A stretch of DNA of 6,638 bases from Xanthobacteraceae bacterium (lineage in GTDB: Bacteria; Pseudomonadota; Alphaproteobacteria; Rhizobiales; Xanthobacteraceae), in contig JASHRR010000839.1 in NCBI GenBank assembly GCA_030037185.1, forward strand, positions 1 through 6,638, written 5' to 3'. A program made the position numbers and the translations under genes. The notes beneath the pieces were generated by a model, which worked only from the letters and a program-made list of their open reading frames with translations, did no database searches and was not told the origin of the DNA. How positions within the stretch are numbered: the stretch's first letter is position 1; every line of letters starts with the position of its first letter. Positions 1 through 5,934 of this stretch are shown in pieces.

Positions 1-1
1 G

Positions 2-379
2 GCTGCCGCCATCCGCAACTGGATCGGCCGGCTGCGCGACCAGGGGATCGACCTCCCTGTGCGGATCGGTCTCGCTGGCCCCACCACGCTGTCCGGCCTG
101 TTGCGCTACGCCCGCATCTGCGGCGTGACGGCCTCCGCCCAGGGCCTCATGCGCCACACCGGCCTCGCCAAGCAATTGTTCGGGATGGTGAGGCCGGACG
201 CGCTGTTGCGGCCGCTTGCCGAGGCGATGGCCGAGCGCAGCTCGGTTGCGCCGCACATCTTCGCGTTCGGCGGCCTCGCCGCCGCCGCCCGCTGGGCCGC
301 CGCAGTTGCCGCCGGGCGGATCACGCTCGATCGCGCGGATGGGTTCACGGTCGAGCCGCCGTCAACCGCCGCCTCCTAA
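2..379 (+). CDS. MetF-like methylenetetrahydrofolate reductase, C-terminal 125 residues (5' end outside window)
   Basis: The reading frame is open from base 2 to a TAA at 377-379 and has no internal start that would suit a complete protein, so this is the 3' end of a gene that begins upstream. The encoded residues include an IGLAGPTTLSGLLRYARICGV segment around residues 23-43 and a PHIFAFGGLAAAARWA segment around 88-103. From memory these match the C-terminal TIM-barrel strands of the atypical MetF-like proteins common in Rhizobiales, where a PH(F/I)F-F-GG motif sits in place of the HFYTLNR motif of E. coli MetF. Family members reduce 5,10-methylenetetrahydrofolate to the 5-methyl form with a flavin, in the cytoplasm, feeding methionine synthesis or C1 metabolism. 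The catalytic N-terminal part is not in the window, so the exact reaction cannot be confirmed. The last residues are Pro/Ser/Ala-rich and look like a disordered tail. Confidence 0.62.
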   Translation, partial: AAAIRNWIGRLRDQGIDLPVRIGLAGPTTLSGLLRYARICGVTASAQGLMRHTGLAKQLFGMVRPDALLRPLAEAMAERSSVAPHIFAFGGLAAAARWAAAVAAGRITLDRADGFTVEPPSTAAS

Positions 380-392
380 AAGGAGGCGGCTT
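368..392 (+). terminator. Intrinsic terminator-like hairpin overlapping the metF-like stop codon
   Basis: GCCGCCTCCT (368-377) pairs perfectly with AGGAGGCGGC (381-390), giving a 10-bp GC-rich stem closed by an AAA loop. The TAA stop spans the top of the 5' arm and the loop. Only two T follow (391-392), so the U-tract is weak and efficiency is uncertain. Its position at the end of the gene supports a terminator role. The stem is close to symmetrical, but the opposite strand has no T-run either. Confidence 0.55.
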
Positions 393-824
393 ACAATCCT
401 CAAACGCCGCAGGTGAGCACGCCGTCCTCAAACGAGACCGGCGGCGTTGCAACGCAGACAGCAGTGCTTGCTTAAGCTCCAGGCTGTGAAAGCGAAGGCT
501 GCAGACAAACGGGTCTTCGCCGGCGGTCCCTGCGGTGCAACATTGCCGCGGGGAGTAGCATCGACAACAGTGCGCCTCACCACGCCGGTACGGCGCACCT
601 CGCGGAGGGCCGTTAATTAACAAGCTGCCCGCACCTTGCCCGGCGTGGCCGGCTTCTGGCGGTTCTCACTCAACCAGCAAGGAGCGGCGCTTGCTGTGCC
701 GAAAGCCCGGCCGGTTGGAAAATTGTGAGATTTGCCTCACCCGCTTCGACGCGCCGCAAGCGCGCACGGACTGACGGCCGAACGCGCCAGCGCGGCGGAA
801 CTTGACCTTTTTGTCGAGGCCCGC
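393..824. other. Intergenic stretch without a convincing gene, between the metF-like gene and fliJ
   Basis: No frame here reads like a known protein. The longest minus-strand open frame (345-623) is rich in Arg, Cys and Pro, crosses the end of the upstream gene and its terminator, and looks like chance in GC-rich DNA. Two structures are visible. One is a stem-loop at 528-553 with eight pairs including one G-U. The other is a small hairpin at 725-740, listed separately. An isolated palindrome TTAATTAA lies at 613-620. No tRNA or recognised riboswitch pattern was seen. The stretch receives convergent transcription from the metF-like gene and fliJ. Confidence 0.5.
717..740 (-). terminator. Possible weak terminator downstream of fliJ
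   Basis: Read on the minus strand, GTGAG (740-736) and CTCAC (729-725) form a 5-bp stem around a 6-base loop, followed by AATTTTCC. The short T-run is on the correct side for transcription coming from fliJ. The stem is short and lies about 85 bp past the fliJ stop, so this is tentative. Confidence 0.28.
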
Positions 825-1241
825 CTAAGCGAGCGCGCCGCGCGGCCGCAAGGCGGCGAGTGCCTCGAGCTCGGTCGGCTCGCGCCCGTCAGCAGCACCC
901 CGATCGCGACTCTGATCGCGTTCATCGAGGAGTTCGACCCTCTTGAGTTCCTCGGCGCTTTCTTCAAGCGCGACCCTCGCATCGCGAAGTTGTGCCTCAA
1001 GCTCGTCGATTGAACGTTTCAGGTTCTCGCGGCGGGCAATAGCGGCCTTGGCATAGGTGGGATAAGCAAAGTGGGACGGATCGTAGATGCCAGCCCGTTC
1101 CTGCTCCGCCACGATTTCGCGTTCGAGATCGCCTGCAATACGCTGGAAGTCGATAATCATCGCCTCCATCTGAGCGACCTTGCGCCGCTTCTCGTCGAGC
1201 TGAAACTTCTTCACGCGGATAAGTGTGTTGCGTGCCTTCAT
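825..1241 (-). CDS. fliJ: Flagellar export chaperone/ATPase regulator FliJ
   Basis: This 138-residue, highly charged protein resembles FliJ of Bradyrhizobium-type bacteria. Residues 1-50 form one heptad-like helix beginning MKARNTLIRVKKFQLDEKRR. A conserved hinge, GIYDPSHFAYPTYAKAA, lies around 51-67. A second long helix covers about 68-108 and ends in RVELLDERDQ. This antiparallel coiled coil is the FliJ fold. FliJ binds the FliI ATPase hexamer and the FlhA export gate at the cytoplasmic base of the flagellum, and helps drive export of axial proteins. The length is normal for the family. The ATG at 1241 is preceded by GGAG with a 10-base gap, which supports this start. FliI, usually the partner gene, is not in the window on either side. 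The gene is divergent from ctrA and may be under CtrA control through the shared intergenic region. The last 25 residues are less familiar than the rest. Confidence 0.88.
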   Translation of the reverse strand: MKARNTLIRVKKFQLDEKRRKVAQMEAMIIDFQRIAGDLEREIVAEQERAGIYDPSHFAYPTYAKAAIARRENLKRSIDELEAQLRDARVALEESAEELKRVELLDERDQSRDRGAADGREPTELEALAALRPRGALA

Positions 1242-1391
1242 GGACCGTTGACTCCGCGGACAAAACCGGCCGGCTTCGCCGAACCGGAACCCTGCATCAT
1301 GGTCACGATTGTGTTAGTTTTCTGTTTCCACCAGCGGCCGCCGCCCGTCCCCTTATCCCTTTGGGGGGTCGTCGCAAACCGGGTTGGGCCG

Positions 1392-1419
1392 GGGCCCGCC
1401 GGACCACCGGCGCGGGCCC
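1392..1419. repeat. Very GC-rich imperfect inverted repeat in the fliJ side of the intergenic region
   Basis: GGGCCCG (1392-1398) pairs with CGGGCCC (1413-1419). CCGG (1399-1402) pairs with CCGG (1407-1410) around an ACCA loop, and there is a two-base bulge (CG, 1411-1412). That gives 11 pairs, all G-C. Neither strand has a T-run next to it, so it is not a standard intrinsic terminator. It could be a structured leader, a small RNA element or a protein site. Confidence 0.45.
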
Positions 1420-1573
1420 GCGGCGTCCAAACGGGGTACGCGGCGCTGCGGCGGCCGGATCGGGGTGCGTCTGATGCAGCCGGCATTTTTATGACAGGGG
1501 CTCGCAGAACCTCTCAATGCGCGCTAATGGACGCCGCTAAATTCAGCTGCGCGTTAACTAAATTCATCGTTCA

Positions 1574-1589
1574 TTAACGCGGTGTTTAC
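1574..1589 (+). promoter_or_regulatory. Candidate CtrA-binding box
   Basis: TTAACGCGGTGTTTAC fits the CtrA consensus TTAA-N7-TTAAC with one mismatch (TTTAC in the second half-site) and the correct 7-base spacer. Another TTAAC lies 20 bp upstream (1554) and a TTAA 24 bp downstream (1598), at roughly two-turn spacing. It sits about 330 bp from both the ctrA and fliJ start codons, so it could serve either. Autoregulation of ctrA through such boxes is established in Caulobacter; here it is inferred from the motif. Confidence 0.5.
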
Positions 1590-1667
1590 CCGGATCGTTA
1601 ATTATTACCCGACCGTCGATGGGATCACCGAACTGTCTCGTGCAGTTGGCGACGGCCGGCATTTTGA

Positions 1668-1827
1668 GAATCGGTTAGCACCGGTTCTTAACACCAGACA
1701 CGAACCTAAACGTGCTTGAAAAAACCGGTCAGCCCAAGGGATTAGGCTTATTTTGCGACACTTTACTGTTCGGCGCTTGGCTTGGGAATCAGGTTTTGTT
1801 AAGGATCCTCGATTGAGGCCACGAATC
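1668..1827. promoter_or_regulatory. Cluster of three GANTC (CcrM-type) methylation sites upstream of ctrA
   Basis: GAATC occurs at 1668-1672, 1786-1790 and 1823-1827, all between the CtrA box and the ctrA start. In alphaproteobacteria CcrM methylates the adenine in GANTC, and GcrA reads the methylation state to time promoters including ctrA. The motif is seen directly; regulation by methylation is inferred. Confidence 0.5.
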
Positions 1828-1904
1828 ACTTGTCCCAAGGCAATTACCGCGGCTGCCCCGTAGGGCAGACGACCTGACGCCGAGAGGCGCGGAAGGGGAC
1901 TGGC

Positions 1905-2609
1905 ATGCGCGTCCTACTGATCGAAGACGATAGCGCGACCGCGCAATCGATTGAGTTGATGCTCAAGTCTGAGAGCTTCAACGTCTACACGACAGACCTC
2001 GGCGAAGAAGGCGTCGATCTCGGCAAACTTTACGATTACGACATTATTCTGCTCGACCTCAACCTGCCCGATATGTCGGGGTTCGAAGTGTTGCGGTCGC
2101 TGCGGCTGTCCAAGGTCAAGACGCCGATCCTGATCCTGTCGGGGCTCGCCGGCATCGAGGACAAGGTTAAAGGCCTCGGCTTTGGCGCCGACGATTACAT
2201 GACCAAGCCGTTCCACAAGGACGAGCTGGTGGCTCGCATCCATGCCATCGTGCGGCGCTCCAAGGGGCATGCCCAATCAGTCATCCAGACCGGCGAACTC
2301 GTCGTCAATCTCGATACCAAGACGGTCGAGGTCAACCGGCAGCGCGTCCACCTCACCGGCAAGGAGTACCAGATGCTGGAGCTCCTCTCGCTGCGCAAAG
2401 GCACGACGCTGACCAAGGAGATGTTTCTTAACCACCTCTACGGCGGGATGGATGAGCCGGAGCTCAAGATCATCGACGTGTTCATCTGCAAACTGCGCAA
2501 GAAGCTCGCCAACGCATCGAACGGCAAGAACTTCATAGAAACTGTATGGGGCCGCGGCTATGTGCTGCGGGAGCCCTCAGACGACGACATCCGCGTTCCG
2601 GCCGAGTGA
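1905..2609 (+). CDS. ctrA: Cell-cycle response regulator CtrA (OmpR/PhoB family)
   Basis: The 234-residue protein has the two-domain layout and length of CtrA. The receiver domain (about 1-118) has the acidic pair in IEDD (D8, D9), phospho-acceptor D51 in LLDLNLPD, S79 in ILILSG and K101 in [11 protein letters not shown]. The winged-helix DNA-binding domain (about 125-228) contains the CtrA-typical [52 protein letters not shown] and ends at [10 protein letters not shown]. CtrA is phosphorylated through the CckA-ChpT relay and controls division, motility, chemotaxis and envelope genes by binding TTAA-N7-TTAA sites. The start is fixed by GGAAGGGG six bases upstream and by the MRVLLIEDD opening. 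The divergent fliJ gene is a plausible target. The protein ends in PAE and lacks the two terminal alanines that signal ClpXP degradation in Caulobacter CtrA. Confidence 0.97.
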   Translation: MRVLLIEDDSATAQSIELMLKSESFNVYTTDLGEEGVDLGKLYDYDIILLDLNLPDMSGFEVLRSLRLSKVKTPILILSGLAGIEDKVKGLGFGADDYMTKPFHKDELVARIHAIVRRSKGHAQSVIQTGELVVNLDTKTVEVNRQRVHLTGKEYQMLELLSLRKGTTLTKEMFLNHLYGGMDEPELKIIDVFICKLRKKLANASNGKNFIETVWGRGYVLREPSDDDIRVPAE

Positions 2610-2624
2610 CAAGCCGATTTGCAA

Positions 2625-2650
2625 GTCGCAAAGGCGACATTGTGTTCCTT
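2625..2650 (+). terminator. Probable ctrA terminator
   Basis: GTCGC (2625-2629) pairs with GCGAC (2634-2638) around an AAAG loop, and a T-rich but interrupted tail (ATTGTGTTCCTTT) follows. It lies 15 bp after the ctrA stop, where a terminator is expected. The stem is only 5 bp. The rest of the gap to 2893 shows an 8-bp palindrome TGACGTCA (2690-2697), no believable gene and no clear promoter. Confidence 0.4.
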
Positions 2651-2893
2651 TCTCAATCGCTTGGCTGGCGGAATTCTCGCCGTCCCCGCTGACGTCAACC
2701 AAGGTTTGCACCCATCGCGTTCTCGAGAATGGCGCCGGACGCGTCTTGATTTTGCGACGTTTCCCCCGGCCTTCCGGACCCCCCTTTCCGGCAAGTTATT
2801 GATGAAGAATCGAAACGGTAATAGCGCGCGGCAGTTCTGTATCCATGCCGTTTATGAACAATATGGCTCATTCCTGCCTGGCAGACTTACCCC

Positions 2894-3799
2894 ATGCCCG
2901 ACCTCGCCGATCTCTATCCCGGTTTCGCCTCCCATTGGATCGATACCTCTGCCGGGAAAATCTTCGCGCGTGCCGGCGGCAGCGGCCCGCCGTTGATGCT
3001 GCTCCACGGTTACGCGCAGACTAACGTGATGTGGCACAAGGTCGCTGGCGAGCTGGCGAAGCACTGCGCGCTCGTGATCCCGGATCTGCCGGGCTACGGC
3101 TGGTCGGCGGTGTCCGCCGCCGGCCCCGACCACGCCCCCTATACCAAGCGCGCCATGGCCGCTGCGATGATCGAGGTGATGCAGGCGCTCGGGCACGCGC
3201 GTTTCAACCTGGCAGGCCATGACCGCGGCGGCCGCGTCGGCTATCGCCTCGCGCTCGACCACCCCGGGCGGCTGATGCGGCTGGCGACGCTCGACATCGT
3301 GCCGACCTACGCGATGTGGCACGGCCTCGACGCGCGCCTGGCCTACCGGATCTGGCACTGGACGTTTCTGGCCTTGCCGGCGCCTGGCCCGGAAGACATG
3401 ATCGGCCGCGACCCGGTCGCGTTCTGGGACTGGAAGACTGCGCCGGGCACCGGGGCCAAGAGTCTTGCCGCTTTCGATCCGCGCGCGCTCGTTCACTACC
3501 GCGCCTTCTTCTGCGATCCGCTGCGCATCCATGCCACCTGCGAGGACTACAGGGCCGGCCGCACAACCGATCTCGCTCACGATGAGGCAGACCGGGCGGC
3601 GGGGACGAAGATTGTCTGCCCGATGCTGGCGCTGTGGGGTGCGAGCGGCATTCCCAGCGAGACCGCAAGCCCTCTCGACACTTGGCGTGAATGGGCGAAC
3701 GATGTGCGCGGCTTTTCGATCGACTGCGGGCACTATCTGCCGGAGGAAAATCCGCAGGCGACCGAGGCGGCGCTCATCGATTTCTTCGCCGGTCGCTAG
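2894..3799 (+). CDS. Haloacetate / fluoroacetate dehalogenase-like alpha/beta hydrolase
   Basis: This 301-residue protein aligns from its first residues (MPDLADLYPGF) with the R. palustris fluoroacetate dehalogenase RPA1163 as I remember it, without large gaps. The catalytic set falls at the same numbers: nucleophile D110 in AGHDRGGR, carboxylate-binding R111 and R114, acid D134 in LDIVPTY, halide-pocket H155, W156 and Y219 (CEDYRAG), and base H280 in DCGHYLPEE. Such enzymes hydrolyse haloacetates to glycolate and halide through an ester on Asp, and act in the cytoplasm as dimers. Two pocket positions differ: Y40-A41 replace Phe-Pro after the oxyanion HG, and Gly185 stands where RPA1163 has Trp. 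These may change substrate size, so the natural substrate could be another haloacid or ester. There is no signal peptide. The start is set by homology, since no clear Shine-Dalgarno sequence precedes it. The next gene is 165 bp away, so co-transcription is possible but unproven. Confidence 0.85.
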   Translation: MPDLADLYPGFASHWIDTSAGKIFARAGGSGPPLMLLHGYAQTNVMWHKVAGELAKHCALVIPDLPGYGWSAVSAAGPDHAPYTKRAMAAAMIEVMQALGHARFNLAGHDRGGRVGYRLALDHPGRLMRLATLDIVPTYAMWHGLDARLAYRIWHWTFLALPAPGPEDMIGRDPVAFWDWKTAPGTGAKSLAAFDPRALVHYRAFFCDPLRIHATCEDYRAGRTTDLAHDEADRAAGTKIVCPMLALWGASGIPSETASPLDTWREWANDVRGFSIDCGHYLPEENPQATEAALIDFFAGR

Positions 3800-3964
3800 T
3801 CGGCGTCGTCACCTCGCGCGGATTTGCGCAGAGTAATCGCATTTGGTGCAACCACGCTTGTCCTTGCGGGCGCGGGGAGAAGCCTCGCCACCTGCAATTG
3901 TCGCCTGGCCGGCAGGATCGACACGCTTCGCTTTGCACAGCCTGCGATGCTACGATGCGGTCCC

Positions 3965-5047
3965 ATGTCTGTTGCCGATTACCAGGAAGCGTTCACCGGC
4001 ACCAAGGAAGTTGCCGCGCCTTTGCGCTTCGACGCCGCGCGGCTCGAAAGGTGGCTTGCAGCCCATGTGCCGGGGTTTTCCGGGCCGCTCACGGTGCGCC
4101 AGTTCAAAGGCGGGCAGTCCAATCCGACGTATCTCTTGGAGACCCCCATCGCTCGCTACGTGCTGCGCCGCAAGCCGCCCGGCAAGCTGTTGCACTCCGC
4201 CCATGCGGTCGACCGTGAATTCCGCGTCATCTCGGCGCTTTACCATCAGCGCTTCCCGGTGCCGGAGCCGATCGTCTATTGCGACGACGCTGAGGTGGTG
4301 GGCACTGCATTTTTCGTCATGGGCTACGTCGACGGACGCATCTTCTGGCAGTCGCATCTGCCGGGCTCGCATCCCACCGAGCGCGCCGCCATCTACGATG
4401 CCGCCAATGCGACGATTGCGCGCCTGCATGGCTTCGATCCGAACGCAATCGGCATTGGCGACTACGGCCGCGGCGACAACTACGTCGGCCGTCAGGTCGA
4501 GCGCTGGTCGAAGCAGTATCGCGCCTCGGAGACGCAAACCATCGACGACATGGAGCGGCTGATGGTTTGGCTGCCGAACCATTTGCCTCCACCGGCACCG
4601 ATACGGCTTATCCATGGCGACTTCCGCCTCGACAACACGATCATCGCCAAGGATGCGCCTGCCGTCCTCGCCGTGCTCGACTGGGAACTGTCAACGCTCG
4701 GCGATCCGCTCGCGGATTTCTCCTATCACCTGATGAAATACCACATGCCGCCGACCGACAGCGGCGGCGGCACCGCCTCGCTGGTTGGCCATGACCTTCG
4801 CACGCTCGGCATTCCGTCCGAGGCGCACTACATCGATGCCTATAGGGCGCGCACCGGCCTTGATCCGCGCCCGCATCTCAACACCTACCTGGCATACAAT
4901 TTTTTCCGGATCGCCGCGATCCTGCAGGGCATTGGCGGGCGGATCCGGGACGGCACCGCGACCAGCGAGCATGCGGCCGCCAAGACGCTGATGGTCCGCC
5001 CGCTGGCGGCAGTGGCGTGGTCGTTCGCCTGCGCGGCGGGTGGCTAG
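3965..5047 (+). CDS. APH-fold phosphotransferase, ACAD10/LvaA-like (possible hydroxyacyl-CoA kinase)
   Basis: The 360-residue protein has a complete aminoglycoside-phosphotransferase/choline-kinase fold. It shows a nucleotide-loop motif FKGGQSNPTY (47-56), an ATP-lysine region YVLRRKPPGK (65-74), a helix-C Glu candidate E85, the catalytic loop HGDFRLDN (217-224, with D219 and N224) and the metal-binding DWELSTLGDPLADF (239-252). The GGQSNPTY and WELSTLGDPLAD signatures are those of the kinases related to the N-terminal domain of ACAD10/ACAD11 and to LvaA of Pseudomonas putida, which phosphorylate 4-hydroxyacyl-CoA in the cytoplasm. They are not those of true antibiotic kinases. The ATG at 3965 is chosen because the family begins near MSVADYQ. 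The frame stays open upstream to a TTG at 3824, but those 47 residues look unlike the family. No Shine-Dalgarno sequence is evident; a TACGAT at 3951-3956 would place transcription start near the ATG. The stop directly abuts the patatin gene. The exact substrate is inferred. Confidence 0.8.
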   Translation: MSVADYQEAFTGTKEVAAPLRFDAARLERWLAAHVPGFSGPLTVRQFKGGQSNPTYLLETPIARYVLRRKPPGKLLHSAHAVDREFRVISALYHQRFPVPEPIVYCDDAEVVGTAFFVMGYVDGRIFWQSHLPGSHPTERAAIYDAANATIARLHGFDPNAIGIGDYGRGDNYVGRQVERWSKQYRASETQTIDDMERLMVWLPNHLPPPAPIRLIHGDFRLDNTIIAKDAPAVLAVLDWELSTLGDPLADFSYHLMKYHMPPTDSGGGTASLVGHDLRTLGIPSEAHYIDAYRARTGLDPRPHLNTYLAYNFFRIAAILQGIGGRIRDGTATSEHAAAKTLMVRPLAAVAWSFACAAGG

Positions 5048-5872
5048 ATGAAAAGCCTGGCGCTCGCGCTCGGCGCCGGCGGTGCGCGCGGACTTTCCCA
5101 TATCGCGGTGTTCGAGGTGCTCGACGAGCTGGGCATCAAGCCGGTTGCTATTGCGGGCTCCTCGATCGGTGCGGTGGCGGGTGCGGTCTACGGGGCCGGG
5201 ATGAGCGGCAAGGCGATCCGCCATTACGTGGTTGACCTTGCCCACAACCGCGGCGAGGTCTGGCGGCGCCTGATGTTGGCGCGCGCCGGCACCATCGGGG
5301 ATATGTTCAACGGCAACTTCACCGCTGCCGTGCGGCTCGATGCCGAAAAACTCGTCGCCCAGTTTCTGCCCGATCCGGTTCCCGACGATTTTGGCGCGCT
5401 CGGGATTCCGCTGACCGTGGTGGCCTCCAATCTCTACGGCCGCCGCGAGGTGACCTTTAGCGCAGGCCCGCTCAAGCCGGCGCTCGCGGCCTCGATCGCG
5501 CTGCCCACCATCATGCGGCCGGTCGTTCTCGGCGACCGCGTGCTGATCGATGGCGGCGCCACCAATCCGCTGCCGTTCGATCTGCTGCGCGGGCGCGCCG
5601 ATATCATCGTGGCGGTGGACATCTCGGGCCCCCCGGCCGAGGGCCGCAAGGGCCTGCCCAACACCATCGAATCGCTCTATGCGACTGTGCTGGTGATGAC
5701 GAGCGCGATCATCAACGAGAAGCTCAAGCGCGAGGCCCCCGATCTCCTGGTGCAGCCTCATGTCGGCACGTTCCGCGCCCTCGACTTTTTTCAAGCGAGC
5801 GCGATTCTGCGCGTGGCGGAAACGCTGAAGACGGATTTGAAGGCGAAGCTGGAGGCGTTGCTCGTACTGTAA
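5048..5872 (+). CDS. Patatin-like phospholipase (RssA-type), putative serine lipid hydrolase
   Basis: The 274-residue protein carries the three patatin motifs in order: the oxyanion loop GAGGARG (9-15), the nucleophile elbow GSSIG (37-41, catalytic S39) and the DGG motif (168-170, catalytic D168) in VLIDGGATNPLPFDLL. Patatins use this Ser-Asp dyad to remove acyl chains from lipids. The bacterial RssA-type proteins are short, usually cytoplasmic, and mostly of unknown substrate. No signal peptide or membrane segment is visible; the N terminus (MKSLALALGAGG) is the first strand of the core. The C-terminal 50 residues are helical and charged. The ATG follows the phosphotransferase TAG with no gap, and CGGCGGGTGGC just upstream offers only a modest ribosome site, so the two genes are likely translationally coupled. 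A strong terminator follows 6 bp after the stop. Confidence 0.87.
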   Translation: MKSLALALGAGGARGLSHIAVFEVLDELGIKPVAIAGSSIGAVAGAVYGAGMSGKAIRHYVVDLAHNRGEVWRRLMLARAGTIGDMFNGNFTAAVRLDAEKLVAQFLPDPVPDDFGALGIPLTVVASNLYGRREVTFSAGPLKPALAASIALPTIMRPVVLGDRVLIDGGATNPLPFDLLRGRADIIVAVDISGPPAEGRKGLPNTIESLYATVLVMTSAIINEKLKREAPDLLVQPHVGTFRALDFFQASAILRVAETLKTDLKAKLEALLVL

Positions 5873-5878
5873 CCCATC

Positions 5879-5903
5879 CCCCCGCCTGAAGGCGGGGGCT
5901 TTT
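5879..5903 (+). terminator. Strong intrinsic terminator after the patatin gene
   Basis: CCCCCGCC (5879-5886) and GGCGGGGG (5891-5898) form a perfect 8-bp stem around a TGAA loop, followed by CTTTT (5899-5903). It begins 6 bp after the patatin stop and closes the plus-strand run. The minus-strand side has no T-run, so it is not clearly bidirectional for the convergent tadA. Confidence 0.85.
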
Positions 5904-5934
5904 GCTGAGCCTCGAGGTGTCGGTGAGAGCCTGG

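Larger units (their letters stand above)
1242..1904. promoter_or_regulatory. 663-bp divergent fliJ/ctrA intergenic regulatory region
   Basis: No protein-like frame is supported here. Composition shifts sharply: about 1330-1490 is very GC-rich and holds a strong hairpin, while about 1500-1860 is AT-richer than anything else in the window. The AT-rich part carries five TTAA tetramers (1554, 1574, 1598, 1688, 1799), one near-consensus CtrA box and three GAATC sites. A fourth GANTC (GACTC, 1250-1254) overlaps the fliJ ribosome-binding region. Just before ctrA, GGAAGGGG at 1891-1898 is a strong Shine-Dalgarno sequence six bases before the ATG. The length and site content suit several ctrA promoters. 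No clear sigma-70 -35/-10 pair could be fixed by eye. Confidence 0.6.

Noticed and set aside
345..623. Minus-strand 92-codon open frame in the gap after the metF-like gene
   Set aside because: It overlaps the end of the upstream gene and the terminator hairpin, has Cys/Arg/Pro-rich chance-like composition and no clear ribosome site.
1071..1577. Plus-strand open frame of 168 codons over the fliJ start and the intergenic region
   Set aside because: It is antisense to fliJ for its first third and then runs through GC-rich hairpin DNA and the CtrA box; no domain is recognisable.
2619..2996. Plus-strand 125-codon open frame between ctrA and the dehalogenase
   Set aside because: It begins inside the probable ctrA terminator, overlaps the dehalogenase in another frame and has no recognisable motif.
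2852..3733. Minus-strand open frame of 293 codons opposite the dehalogenase
   Set aside because: It is the antisense shadow of a gene with a full set of active-site residues, and its composition (Arg/His/Val/Pro) resembles no protein family.
3824..3964. 47-residue N-terminal extension of the phosphotransferase from a TTG, resembling a weak signal peptide
   Set aside because: The family is cytoplasmic and starts near MSVADYQ; the extension has Cys-rich unrelated sequence and no ribosome site.
3965..5047. Annotation as an aminoglycoside resistance kinase
   Set aside because: The fold is shared, but the GGQSNPTY and WELSTLGDPLADF signatures match the ACAD10/LvaA-like group, and no resistance context is present.
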